DNA of 19,919 bases, taken from positions 1 to 19,919 of the forward strand of contig JAEZSL010000016.1 in the NCBI GenBank assembly GCA_023443925.1, read 5' to 3'. Under the pieces are notes generated by a model. It made no database searches. It was given only the letters and a program-made list of their open reading frames with translations, and was not told the DNA's origin. A program made the translations under genes and the position numbers. Below, piece after piece: positions 13,732 to 19,919 of this stretch (its first letter is position 1; each line of letters starts with the position of its first letter). The DNA is from Bacillota bacterium (lineage in GTDB: Bacteria > Bacillota_A > Clostridia > Lachnospirales > Lachnospiraceae).

Positions 13732-14628
13732 TTGAATTATAGCAAAGATATTCAAAGATGCATTGATTTTGTAGAAGAACACATTCATGAGAATCTGACA
13801 GCAGGGAAAATTGCCCTTGAAATGGGATACTCCGTATATCATTTCTGCCGGTTATTCGCAATCTGCCACGGAATTCCTTTAATGGAGTATGTCCGCAAAA
13901 GAAAATTATCTTTGGCTGCCGTGGAATTATTTGAAGGAAAAAAAATAATAGATATCGCTCTGGATTATGGTTTCGAAACGCCAGGAGGCTTTACTAAAGC
14001 TTTTCGTAAAGAATTTCATTACAGTCCCTCTAAGTATACGGCAAGGATGGCCGGATATCTGGGAGCGGTTTCAGGACAGATGTCAGGAGGTTATCCTATG
14101 GATCCAATATTTATGAAAAAACCGGCTTTTAAAACTGCCGGTTACGGTATTCAAACAAATGTAACAGGAAGCACTTATACAAAGGACATTGCTTCCTTCT
14201 GGTGTAATTACGAAGGCGAAAACCTGGAAGCCAAAATGTATGGCATCTTAAATCCGCCAAAGCATGGAGAAATCGGTCTGTGTATACCCTCTTCAGATAA
14301 CAGCAGTCTGACTTACCTATTAGGTGTCATAGTGGAGGATTATTCAAAAATAACAGAGGATATGATAACGGCAGAAGTGCCGGAAGCGGAGTATGCCGTA
14401 TTTACAACACCGCCTGTCGATACGAGGGATGATCCGGAGCAGAAAGAATTTGCCGCCATTATTAAGAGTACCTGGAAATACATTTTTGAGGAATGGTTTA
14501 AGGACAGCGGATATGTGTATGACGAAACGAAACTGGACTTTGAATTCTATGATGAGCGCTGTCACCACCGCCGTGATACGGTCATGGAGATTTATATTCC
14601 CGTCAGAAAAATGTCAGCTGGTGAGTAA
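13732..14628 (+). CDS. AraC/Rob-like transcriptional regulator with GyrI-like effector domain
   Basis: 298 residues. The N-terminal 105 or so hold the two helix-turn-helix motifs of the AraC family (ENLTAGKIALEMGYSVYHFCRLF; KKIIDIALDYGFETPGGFTKAFRKEF), ending in the typical FHYSPSKYTAR. The C-terminal part (about 125-295) fits the GyrI-like/AraC effector-binding domain: LCIPSSDNSSLTYLLGV, VPEAEYAVFTTPP, WKYIFEEWFKDSGY, ending in EIYIPVRK. DNA binding at the N-terminus with this C-terminal domain is the Rob arrangement and suggests sensing of a small amphipathic compound. The start is TTG at 13732, with AGG 7 nt upstream, a weak site. The 35-bp repeats lie directly upstream; no neighbouring target gene is obvious, so the repeats are the best candidate operator. 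Confidence 0.9.
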   Translation: MNYSKDIQRCIDFVEEHIHENLTAGKIALEMGYSVYHFCRLFAICHGIPLMEYVRKRKLSLAAVELFEGKKIIDIALDYGFETPGGFTKAFRKEFHYSPSKYTARMAGYLGAVSGQMSGGYPMDPIFMKKPAFKTAGYGIQTNVTGSTYTKDIASFWCNYEGENLEAKMYGILNPPKHGEIGLCIPSSDNSSLTYLLGVIVEDYSKITEDMITAEVPEAEYAVFTTPPVDTRDDPEQKEFAAIIKSTWKYIFEEWFKDSGYVYDETKLDFEFYDERCHHRRDTVMEIYIPVRKMSAGE

Positions 14629-14752
14629 AAAATATAATCTTATCAAGAGGTTAAAAAGAAAGAATCTGGCTTCCCAGACCCTGCGCTACGCGCTGCCAAG
14701 ACAGTGATATTTTACTTAAACGTATCATGTGCATCCTGCCTGGAAGGCTTAC

Positions 14753-14791
14753 TAATCTATAGGTAAGTTCTAAGAACTTACCTATAGATTA
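14753..14791. repeat. 39-bp near-perfect palindrome
   Basis: Two 19-bp arms (14753-14771 and 14773-14791) are exact reverse complements with a single A between them; the centre reads AAGTTCTAAGAACTT. It is AT-rich, lies 8 nt before the terminator at 14799, and is followed by a short A-run on the plus strand. It may be part of a double terminator, a cruciform or a small mobile palindrome. The preceding stretch 14629-14752 shows no gene. Confidence 0.9.
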
Positions 14792-14798
14792 AAAAACA

Positions 14799-14833
14799 TA
14801 AGAAAAGGGGGTATAAAATGCCCCCTTTTCTTA
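14799..14833. terminator. Strong bidirectional terminator between convergent genes
   Basis: TAAGAAAAGGGGG (14799-14811) and CCCCCTTTTCTTA (14821-14833) form a perfect 13-bp stem with a 9-nt loop. On the minus strand ATGTTTTTT follows; on the plus strand the T-run lies in the stem itself. It serves the araC-family gene (plus) and the histidine phosphatase operon (minus). Confidence 0.82.
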
Positions 14834-14920
14834 CGCGATATTATTTGATAATAGTATATACTAAATTGATAAAACTATTAATTAATTCTATATAATCTGT
14901 TAATAAAATATTGGAAATCA

Positions 14921-15496
14921 TTATCCATACATTTTAATAACATCGAATTGATCTATGGAGACGCATCTATCTTCTTCAAAGGTGAATTTAACAATCCAGG
15001 GCATCAGAGACTTTATTGCCCGAAAATTTTCATACTCAAAGGTTTTGTCATAGTGGTTGATAATCGTACTTAATGCTGCACCATGACTGCCGATTACCAA
15101 CGTTTTATCTTTATGAGCGGTTCTGACTCCGTTTAAGGCATTGATATTTCTATTCTGGACCTCCCGCAGACTTTCACCGTCTTTTAATTTATAGTCAAAG
15201 TCACTCCATTGTTTTTCTGCAAACGCATCAAAGTCATCAATCCAGCTGCTGTCTATTTTGCGTTCCCTGAAATCCTCTAAAACAAGAACCTCTTTATTAA
15301 TTTCAGCCGCCAGGCTTGCCACCGTATCCACCGCTCTTAAAAAGGGACTGGACATAACATAATCGATTTCTTTGTCTTTAAAAAAGCGATTCACCAAAGC
15401 TACATCCCCTTTTCCCTTTGTAGACAAAGGTCTGGTCAGATCATTATGGTCATTATAATCCGGTTCCGCGTGTCTTACAAAATATATTACAGTCAT
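14921..15496 (-). CDS. Histidine phosphatase family protein
   Basis: 191 residues, phosphoglycerate-mutase-like. The phospho-accepting RHA motif is at Arg8-His9 (YFVRHAEP), a second Arg at Arg54 (SSPFLRA), the Glu in the FRERK region near 78, and the second His at His138 (VIGSHGAAL), so the catalytic core is complete. Such proteins dephosphorylate small metabolites or sugar phosphates; the sequence does not tell which. GGAGG lies 8 nt before the ATG. It is 42 nt downstream of the small membrane protein gene and shares its promoter. Confidence 0.88.
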   Translation of the reverse strand: MTVIYFVRHAEPDYNDHNDLTRPLSTKGKGDVALVNRFFKDKEIDYVMSSPFLRAVDTVASLAAEINKEVLVLEDFRERKIDSSWIDDFDAFAEKQWSDFDYKLKDGESLREVQNRNINALNGVRTAHKDKTLVIGSHGAALSTIINHYDKTFEYENFRAIKSLMPWIVKFTFEEDRCVSIDQFDVIKMYG

Positions 15497-15538
15497 AAAG
15501 TTCGCCTCCTTTTTATAGCAGCCTCTTTCGCTGTATAT

Positions 15539-15967
15539 TTATTTCTTTAATATTTTCAATACCACATTGGCCGGAAATAATCTTTTTTCAAACAGCAGCG
15601 CTGCTGATAAAATTGCCTGAACAAGTCCGATTAAAAAGAATAGTACATGCAAAAATGCCACTGCCCGCAGCATTATAACCTGAACAACAATCCATACCAC
15701 CAGCGCCCAGCTAAAAATACTGCTGAAATAACCCTGGTATTTTGTTCTGGTAAAAAACATACCCGCACTAAACAAATTGCCTAGACCAATTACGGCAAAT
15801 AATATCAGACCAGGTATTAAAAAATTATCAAAAGGTGAATGTTTTAGTGTCTCTGTGGGTATTCCCATGGGTGAATAGGGATCGGTTATGGCTGCCAAAC
15901 CGCCGCAAACGGCACCTACTCCGACCAGAATATGCAGTGCAAATAGAAATCGGTATAGTTTCTTCAT
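15539..15967 (-). CDS. Small four-helix membrane protein, function unknown
   Basis: 142 residues with four hydrophobic segments (about 4-26, 48-72, 82-100 and 102-126). A short extracytoplasmic or loop stretch with TDPYSPMGIPTETLKHSPF lies between the first and second, and there is a basic tail. I do not recognise the family. The longest frame starts at 16012, but the ATG at 15967 has AAAGGAGG 5 nt upstream and the typical basic-then-hydrophobic N-terminus (MKKLYRFLFALHILVG). It is first in a two-gene unit with the histidine phosphatase. It is preceded by a perfect sigma-A promoter 225 nt upstream and a long leader. Confidence 0.8.
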   Translation of the reverse strand: MKKLYRFLFALHILVGVGAVCGGLAAITDPYSPMGIPTETLKHSPFDNFLIPGLILFAVIGLGNLFSAGMFFTRTKYQGYFSSIFSWALVVWIVVQVIMLRAVAFLHVLFFLIGLVQAILSAALLFEKRLFPANVVLKILKK

Positions 15968-15992
15968 GTAAACCTCCTTTTGTTCTATTCTA

Positions 15993-16127
15993 TTATCCGA
16001 TGAATTCTCCATAACCTTGTTTTTGGGCTTCTTCCAGCAGCTGCTCCTTCATATACAATAAAATCTCATCGTAATTCTGCTGATTAAGGGGCAATCCGGC
16101 AGGGAAACCTTTAAGGCTCTGGTCTCC
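15993..16127 (-). pseudogene. Coding-like remnant in the leader of the membrane-protein gene
   Basis: The minus frame is open for 44 codons and reads like a protein C-terminus: SLKGFPAGLPLNQQNYDEI, then MKEQLLEEAQKQGYGEFIG and stop. There is no start with a ribosome binding site in register; AAGGAG (16126-16131) is not followed by a usable start codon. It could be the tail of a decayed gene, or by chance a structured leader. I do not recognise the family. The rest of 15968-16293 holds the promoter, a leader inverted repeat and the ribF terminator. Confidence 0.28.
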
Positions 16128-16191
16128 TTAAAAGACGGATTATGTAACCAACACGTTACGAAATCTTTTCATAATCTGCTGTATTAATTGT

Positions 16192-16220
16192 ATTATATTC
16201 GGGAATCGGAACCGTGTCAA
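16192..16220 (-). promoter_or_regulatory. Consensus sigma-A promoter for the membrane protein/phosphatase operon
   Basis: On the minus strand TTGACA (16215-16220), 17 bp, TATAAT (16192-16197): a perfect match to the housekeeping consensus. Transcription would start near 16185, giving a leader of about 215 nt before the ATG at 15967. GATTATG/CATAATC and GTAAC/GTTAC pairs early in the leader allow a hairpin. Confidence 0.8.
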
Positions 16221-16234
16221 TCATGAGTAACGAT

Positions 16235-16282
16235 AAAAAAGGCCGGACAGCTCACCTGTTTTAAAACAGGCAGCATCCAGCC
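16235..16282 (-). terminator. Intrinsic terminator of ribF
   Basis: On the minus strand GGCTGGA pairs with TCCGGCC (one G-U pair) around an inner perfect CCTGTTTT/AAAACAGG, followed directly by TTTTTT (16235-16240). It starts 12 nt after the ribF stop. Confidence 0.9.
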
Positions 16283-16293
16283 TCCTAAAGACA

Positions 16294-17220
16294 TTAATAT
16301 TCATGTGTTGAAAAATATTCTCTGCCAAATGTTATATCTTTCTGCATCTGCTCTTTCAGTTCTTCTAACGAATTAAATTTTAACTCCGGTCTTTCCTGAG
16401 AGTAAAGGGATACTTCGATGGATGTACCATATAAATCCGCATCAAAATCAAAAATATAAGTTTCAACCCTGGTTTCCGGTGTTTTACCCACGGTAGGATT
16501 AAAACCGATATTAGTTAAACCCGGATATTTGATACCGTTAAGTTTTGTTACGGAAGCATATACCCCGTTTGGAGGCAGTAGTTTATTCGGGGGCGGAATG
16601 AGATTCACTGTGGGAAATCCCAGTGTCCTGCCGATTTTTCTCCCATGCATTACTTCACCGATTATAGTATAAGGTTTCCCCAACATATCATTCGCACGTT
16701 CCATGTTTCCTTTTGTAATTTCCCTCCGGATATAGGAACTGCTGATTACCTGCTCATCCAGCTTGATTTTATCAAATACCGTCAGCTCATACCCATAAAT
16801 ACCGGATAATTCCTTAAGCATCGCCACATTTCCTCTTCGGTTGTGACCGAAGCAGAAATCGGAACCTACTACTATCATCCTGGCATCCAGTTTTTCAACG
16901 AGGACTTCTTTAACAAAACGTTCCGGTTCCATAAAAGCGGTTTCTTCCGTAAAAGGATAGGACACTAAGACATCCAGTCCGCTTTCTTCCAATAAAAAAC
17001 GTTTCTCCTCTTCCGTATAAATGGTATTAATCTCTTTATCTGAAAACAGGTTATCGGGATGAAACATAAATGTAAACATCACCGCCTTAAATCCATACTT
17101 TTTTTGCTCCAGAATCTGATTTAGCAAGAGTTGATGTCCGCGGTGGATTCCATCGAACTTTCCTAAAGACACAACGGAATTATGAAGTTTAAAGTCTGTC
17201 CTGCCTGTTATATATTCCAT
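16294..17220 (-). CDS. ribF: Bifunctional riboflavin kinase/FAD synthetase
   Basis: Phosphorylates riboflavin to FMN and adenylylates FMN to FAD in the cytoplasm. 308 residues, normal family length. The N-terminal adenylyltransferase shows GKFDGIHRGH (20-29), VVGSDFCFGHNRRGN and ISSSYIRREI. The C-terminal flavokinase shows GRTLGFPTVNLIPPPNKLLPPNGVY and VETYIFDFDADLYG. The frame extends to 17232, but the ATG at 17220 (MEYITGRTDF) matches family N-termini; the ribosome binding site for either is weak. It is the last gene of the rbfA-nrnA-truB-ribF cluster, but has its own extended -10 promoter in the 183-nt gap after truB and its own terminator. No FMN riboswitch is visible in its leader. Confidence 0.95.
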   Translation of the reverse strand: MEYITGRTDFKLHNSVVSLGKFDGIHRGHQLLLNQILEQKKYGFKAVMFTFMFHPDNLFSDKEINTIYTEEEKRFLLEESGLDVLVSYPFTEETAFMEPERFVKEVLVEKLDARMIVVGSDFCFGHNRRGNVAMLKELSGIYGYELTVFDKIKLDEQVISSSYIRREITKGNMERANDMLGKPYTIIGEVMHGRKIGRTLGFPTVNLIPPPNKLLPPNGVYASVTKLNGIKYPGLTNIGFNPTVGKTPETRVETYIFDFDADLYGTSIEVSLYSQERPELKFNSLEELKEQMQKDITFGREYFSTHEY

Positions 17221-17354
17221 GTTTACACCCATTGCACTGCCACAAAATAATACGGAGCGAAAGAATCATATCGTGGCAACCTTTCATATCCAATTTTTCT
17301 TTCACTCTTCCCGTTATGATGCCGTTTTGGCGGAATCCGGATTATAAGACACTT

Positions 17355-17382
17355 ATTATACCATGTCTTAACAGTGTGTAAA
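17355..17382 (-). promoter_or_regulatory. Internal promoter for ribF
   Basis: On the minus strand TTTACA (17377-17382), 16 bp, TATAAT (17355-17360), with TG one base before the -10. It lies just after the truB stop and predicts a leader of about 130 nt that includes a TGCCAC/GTGGCA pair. Confidence 0.72.
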
Positions 17383-17403
17383 ATTCCTAGTTAATCAAAC
17401 GAT

Positions 17404-18327
17404 TTATAAAAACATCTTTACCGGAATAAAAAATTTGTCCTGTGAAATATACTCGTAAATACCGATAAATTGATCCTGCCAGTCATATACCCTGACCAGC
17501 CGTGTTATCCCGGTATCGTTACAGTATTCCGAATCCGGCTCCGCAGCGGCTGTCTGATTAGCCGAAAAACGGTTCCCGTTATAAATATATTTCGTAAATT
17601 CCTCCGAAACTTTTACTTTCTTATAATCCGGAAACATATCCTCCACCCGGATCATATAATCCAACAGTTTGTCCTGCTGCATATAAGCTTCTATTTCAGA
17701 TAATTTAAGACTCTTTTCTATTGTGAAGGCTCCTGATCTGGTTCTTATGAGACTCTTCATGCAACCCAGGCTCCCAAGGCTGTTTCCGATATCATGGCAC
17801 AAAGTTCTGATATAAGTGCCTTTGGAACATTCCACAGACATTCTTATCTCATGTTCTTCTTCATTCATCCCGAGAATCCGTATATTATGTATCTTTACTT
17901 TTCTGGTTTCCCGCTCGATTTCACAGCCGGCTCTGGCCAATTCATACAACCGCTTTCCCTGAACCTTAATTGCAGAATACATAGGAGGCAGCTGGTCATA
18001 TTCACCGACATAACTTAAGATCACTTTTTCGATCTGATCCCGGTCCACCGTAACTTCCCTGGATTCTAAAACTGTTCCGGTAATATCCTGGGTATCTGTT
18101 CTTAGTCCCAGTTTTAAAACCGCTTCATAGGTTTTATCCTTATCTGTCAATATATCGCACAGCTTGGTGGCATTCCCTAGACACACCGGAAGAACTCCCT
18201 GTGCATCAGGATCCAGGGTACCGGTATGTCCAATTTTCTTCTGCTTAGTAATACCTCTGAGTTTAGCTACCACGTCATGGGAAGTAAACCCCTTCTCTTT
18301 ATATACATTGATAATACCATTAATCAA
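17404..18327 (-). CDS. truB: tRNA pseudouridine(55) synthase
   Basis: Converts U55 in the T-loop of tRNAs to pseudouridine. 307 residues, usual length. The catalytic motif GHTGTLDPDAQGVLPVC carries the nucleophile Asp39. Other family segments are KTYEAVLKLGLRTDTQD, QLPPMYSAIKVQGKRLYELAR and SKGTYIRTLCHDIG. The C-terminal extension is of the usual bacterial kind. The start is TTG at 18325-18327, 8 nt after AGGAG, and that ribosome binding site lies inside the last codons of nrnA. nrnA stops only 2 nt before, so the genes are translationally coupled. Confidence 0.96.
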   Translation of the reverse strand: MINGIINVYKEKGFTSHDVVAKLRGITKQKKIGHTGTLDPDAQGVLPVCLGNATKLCDILTDKDKTYEAVLKLGLRTDTQDITGTVLESREVTVDRDQIEKVILSYVGEYDQLPPMYSAIKVQGKRLYELARAGCEIERETRKVKIHNIRILGMNEEEHEIRMSVECSKGTYIRTLCHDIGNSLGSLGCMKSLIRTRSGAFTIEKSLKLSEIEAYMQQDKLLDYMIRVEDMFPDYKKVKVSEEFTKYIYNGNRFSANQTAAAEPDSEYCNDTGITRLVRVYDWQDQFIGIYEYISQDKFFIPVKMFL

Positions 18328-18329
18328 TA

Positions 18330-19307
18330 TTAGGACTCCTGTTCACTAGTCTGATTGGATAACTGATGTTCAATATGTGCCGTCAGATTATTTACCACAT
18401 CATGAATGGTTCCATGCATGGTACATCCGGCAGCCTTAATATGTCCGCCTCCGCCGAAATATGCGGCTATCTTACGGACATCTACCATTTCGTTAGCCCG
18501 CATGCTGACTTTGTATTCATGAAAATCCGTCTCGTAGAGAAGTATGGCTACTTCTACTCCCTGAGTAATTCTCAACTGGTCAATAATGCCGTCCAGATCA
18601 GCTGACGTAGACTCATAAAACTCCAGCATCTTTTTGCTGACTGAAGATACGATACATCTGCCGTTTAAAATAAGTAAACTTTCTAACAGGCAGCGGCCTA
18701 AGATCTGATTTTGATGGTAATTCTTCAAATAGAAGGTTTCATCAATCATCCTGGTAAAGGGAACTCCTTTTGATATGAGTTTTCCTGAAATCCGCATGGT
18801 TTTTTCCGAAGTATTGGAGTGTTTGAAGACACCTGTATCATGGATAATTCCCAGATATAAGGCTTTGGCTATGGACAAATCAATTATTTCATCCTCAAAC
18901 AAATCATATAGGACTTCACAGGTTGAACTTGCCTTATCCTTTACCAGATTGGTATTGGCAAATTTCAGATTACTGATATGATGATCAATATTTAGCGTCC
19001 GTGCTGCATTATCAAAATATTCCAAAGCTGCACCCAAGCGGTCCGGACTGCCGCTGTCAAGGGCGATAAAAAGATCATACCGGATATTTTCTTTATTCTC
19101 CTGTTTAATCATATCCGTATCCCAGTATAAAGTAAATTTTTCCGGTAACGGCTCCAGATACAGATCAACAATCACATCCTCCGGTAAAACTTTCTTTATA
19201 TAATAATACAATGCCAGACAGGAACCCACACAATCACCGTCAGGCCTGACGTGACCGGCAATTCCAATGGTTCTGGCATCTTTGATATATTCTAAAATAT
19301 TCTTCAT
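18330..19307 (-). CDS. nrnA: Bifunctional oligoribonuclease / pAp phosphatase (DHH family)
   Basis: Degrades very short RNAs and, in characterised NrnA proteins, dephosphorylates 3'-phosphoadenosine 5'-phosphate. 325 residues. DHH-domain metal ligands are visible: GHVRPDGDCVGS (His19, Asp23, Asp25), LDSGSPDR (Asp84), IDHH (Asp108-His-His110), and GIIHDTGVF. The C-terminal DHHA1 substrate domain ends in GGGGHIKAAG. The frame extends to 19331, but the ATG at 19307 has AGGAG 5 nt upstream. It lies between rbfA (185 nt upstream, with hairpins between) and truB (2 nt downstream), the conserved order in Firmicutes. Confidence 0.94.
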   Translation of the reverse strand: MKNILEYIKDARTIGIAGHVRPDGDCVGSCLALYYYIKKVLPEDVIVDLYLEPLPEKFTLYWDTDMIKQENKENIRYDLFIALDSGSPDRLGAALEYFDNAARTLNIDHHISNLKFANTNLVKDKASSTCEVLYDLFEDEIIDLSIAKALYLGIIHDTGVFKHSNTSEKTMRISGKLISKGVPFTRMIDETFYLKNYHQNQILGRCLLESLLILNGRCIVSSVSKKMLEFYESTSADLDGIIDQLRITQGVEVAILLYETDFHEYKVSMRANEMVDVRKIAAYFGGGGHIKAAGCTMHGTIHDVVNNLTAHIEHQLSNQTSEQES

Positions 19308-19323
19308 ACTAACTCCTATGGCA

Positions 19324-19349
19324 TAAATCATCTGCAGACAGATGATTTA
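19324..19349. repeat. Hairpin just upstream of nrnA
   Basis: TAAATCATCTG (19324-19334) and CAGATGATTTA (19339-19349) form a perfect 11-bp stem with a 4-nt loop, ending about 6 nt before the AGGAG of nrnA on the transcript. It could modulate nrnA translation or mark an RNA-processing site. Confidence 0.6.
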
Positions 19350-19364
19350 CTGCCTCAAATCAAG

Positions 19365-19464
19365 GTGTGAATTAAATACTTCATTTCACACTAACACCCA
19401 GGCATACCCCAAGTCCACTTGCGGTACTGCCCAAATAGGAAGTGTGAATTGTAATTTTTTCACA
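19365..19464. repeat. Two related TGTGAA/TTCACA inverted repeats in the rbfA-nrnA spacer
   Basis: First dyad: GTGTGAA (19365-19371) with TTCACAC (19385-19391). Second dyad: TGTGAA (19443-19448) with TTCACA (19459-19464). They share GTGTGAATT and are spaced about 75 bp. No terminator-type T-run follows on the minus strand. Confidence 0.5.
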
Positions 19465-19492
19465 TTATCTCCCGCTTTTTACCACCAGCCAC

Positions 19493-19909
19493 TTACAGAT
19501 CTTCGTCATCCCCCAGGTCTTCGCTGTCAGCCGTCAATGAATCAGCCTGTACCTCTGTATCTTTATTCACTTCGTGGATTAATCTTGACATATTAACACC
19601 GTATTCAATGGATTGATCCAAAACAAAGGTTAATTCCGGGGTATTGCGCAGATTAATAGATCTGGCTAATTGACCTCTCATATAAGGTGCGGCACTTTTT
19701 AAGCCTGCCAGTGTGTTTTTCTGGGATTCTTCATCTCCCAGTACACTGATATATACTTTTGCATGCTTTAAGTCCGGAGCTACCTCCACCGCAACCACAG
19801 AAGTCATGGGATTAATCCTTGGATCTTTAATTTCCCTGTTTATTAACTGACTTAATTCTCTTTGGACTTCTCCGTTTATTCTGGTGTTTTTAATGCTGTT
19901 TTTTCTCAT
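19493..19909 (-). CDS. rbfA: 30S ribosome-binding factor A
   Basis: Cold-shock-related factor needed for late 16S rRNA processing and 30S maturation. 138 residues. The family opening KNTRINGEVQRELSQLINREIKDPRI, the KHAKVYISVLGDEE strand and the LRNTPELTFVLDQSIEYG motif are all present. The end is an acidic tail rich in Asp and Glu, frequent in this group. AGGTG lies 4 nt before the ATG near the window edge. By the conserved order infB would be expected just beyond 19919. Confidence 0.95.
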   Translation of the reverse strand: MRKNSIKNTRINGEVQRELSQLINREIKDPRINPMTSVVAVEVAPDLKHAKVYISVLGDEESQKNTLAGLKSAAPYMRGQLARSINLRNTPELTFVLDQSIEYGVNMSRLIHEVNKDTEVQADSLTADSEDLGDDEDL

Positions 19910-19919
19910 TTTACACCTA

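Noticed and set aside
13504..13861. Minus-strand ORFs of about 112 residues with repeated FxNLYxxFRICFLET-like segments
   Set aside because: The 35-bp unit shifts frame each copy, two overlapping frames look equally repetitive, and there is no ribosome binding site; they also overlap the start of the araC-family gene.
16156..16224. 22-residue minus-strand ORF starting MIDTVPIPEYN, first taken as the N-terminus of a broken gene
   Set aside because: It lacks a ribosome binding site, and its codons are exactly the TTGACA-17-TATAAT promoter.
17221..17354. FMN riboswitch in the ribF leader
   Set aside because: None of the conserved RFN-element core sequences could be seen; only a short 6-bp inverted repeat is present.

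Overview
The window looks like chromosomal DNA of an endospore-forming, anaerobic, moderately AT-rich Firmicute, most likely a Clostridia member of the Lachnospiraceae type. The reasons are dipicolinate synthase genes (spore-core DPA), strong GGAGG-type ribosome binding sites, frequent TTG/GTG starts, a ferredoxin-tailed aldo/keto reductase, and the classic rbfA-nrnA-truB-ribF order. No rRNA, tRNA, intact transposase, prophage or CRISPR array was seen.

Layout. (1) 1-2111, spore region: the N-terminal part of a Pro/Gly-rich repeat protein leaves the window on the minus strand, starts at a TTG, and is divergent from dpaA-dpaB. Both sides carry sequences resembling mother-cell sigma-K promoters. 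(2) 2252-5991, minus strand: a divergent cis-prenyltransferase (UppS-like), a protein with a C-terminal J domain, an HPr-like protein without the phospho-histidine, a membrane GGDEF protein, and a CDP-alcohol phosphatidyltransferase. The last three look like one operon. (3) 6170-9040: an aldo/keto reductase and an NAD-dependent epimerase/reductase form a minus-strand operon, divergent from a MerR regulator. The operon promoter has the 19-bp spacer and central palindrome typical of MerR activation. (4) 9287-13509: a two-gene ABC exporter (minus) is divergent from a MocR/GntR-aminotransferase regulator (plus). The regulator has lost the PLP-binding lysine (GTFSR instead of GTFSK) and carries a 24-bp in-frame tandem repeat. 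(5) 13537-14833: a 35-bp tandem repeat array, an AraC/Rob-like regulator with a GyrI-like domain, a long near-perfect palindrome and a strong terminator. (6) 14921-16220, minus strand: a histidine phosphatase and a small membrane protein, driven by a perfect TTGACA-17-TATAAT promoter with a long leader that contains a coding-like remnant. (7) 16241-19909, minus strand: rbfA, nrnA, truB and ribF (ribosome maturation, nanoRNA/pAp turnover, tRNA pseudouridylation, FMN/FAD synthesis). ribF has its own promoter and a terminator.

No obviously new multi-gene system is evident. The points most worth following are the annotation-evading Pro/Gly repeat gene, the degenerate MocR regulator with its repeat expansion, the UppS paralogue lacking the conserved Glu, the HPr-like/GGDEF/phosphatidyltransferase operon, and several unexplained repeat or palindrome structures. 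Many start codons given here were moved downstream of the longest ORF to fit a ribosome binding site.
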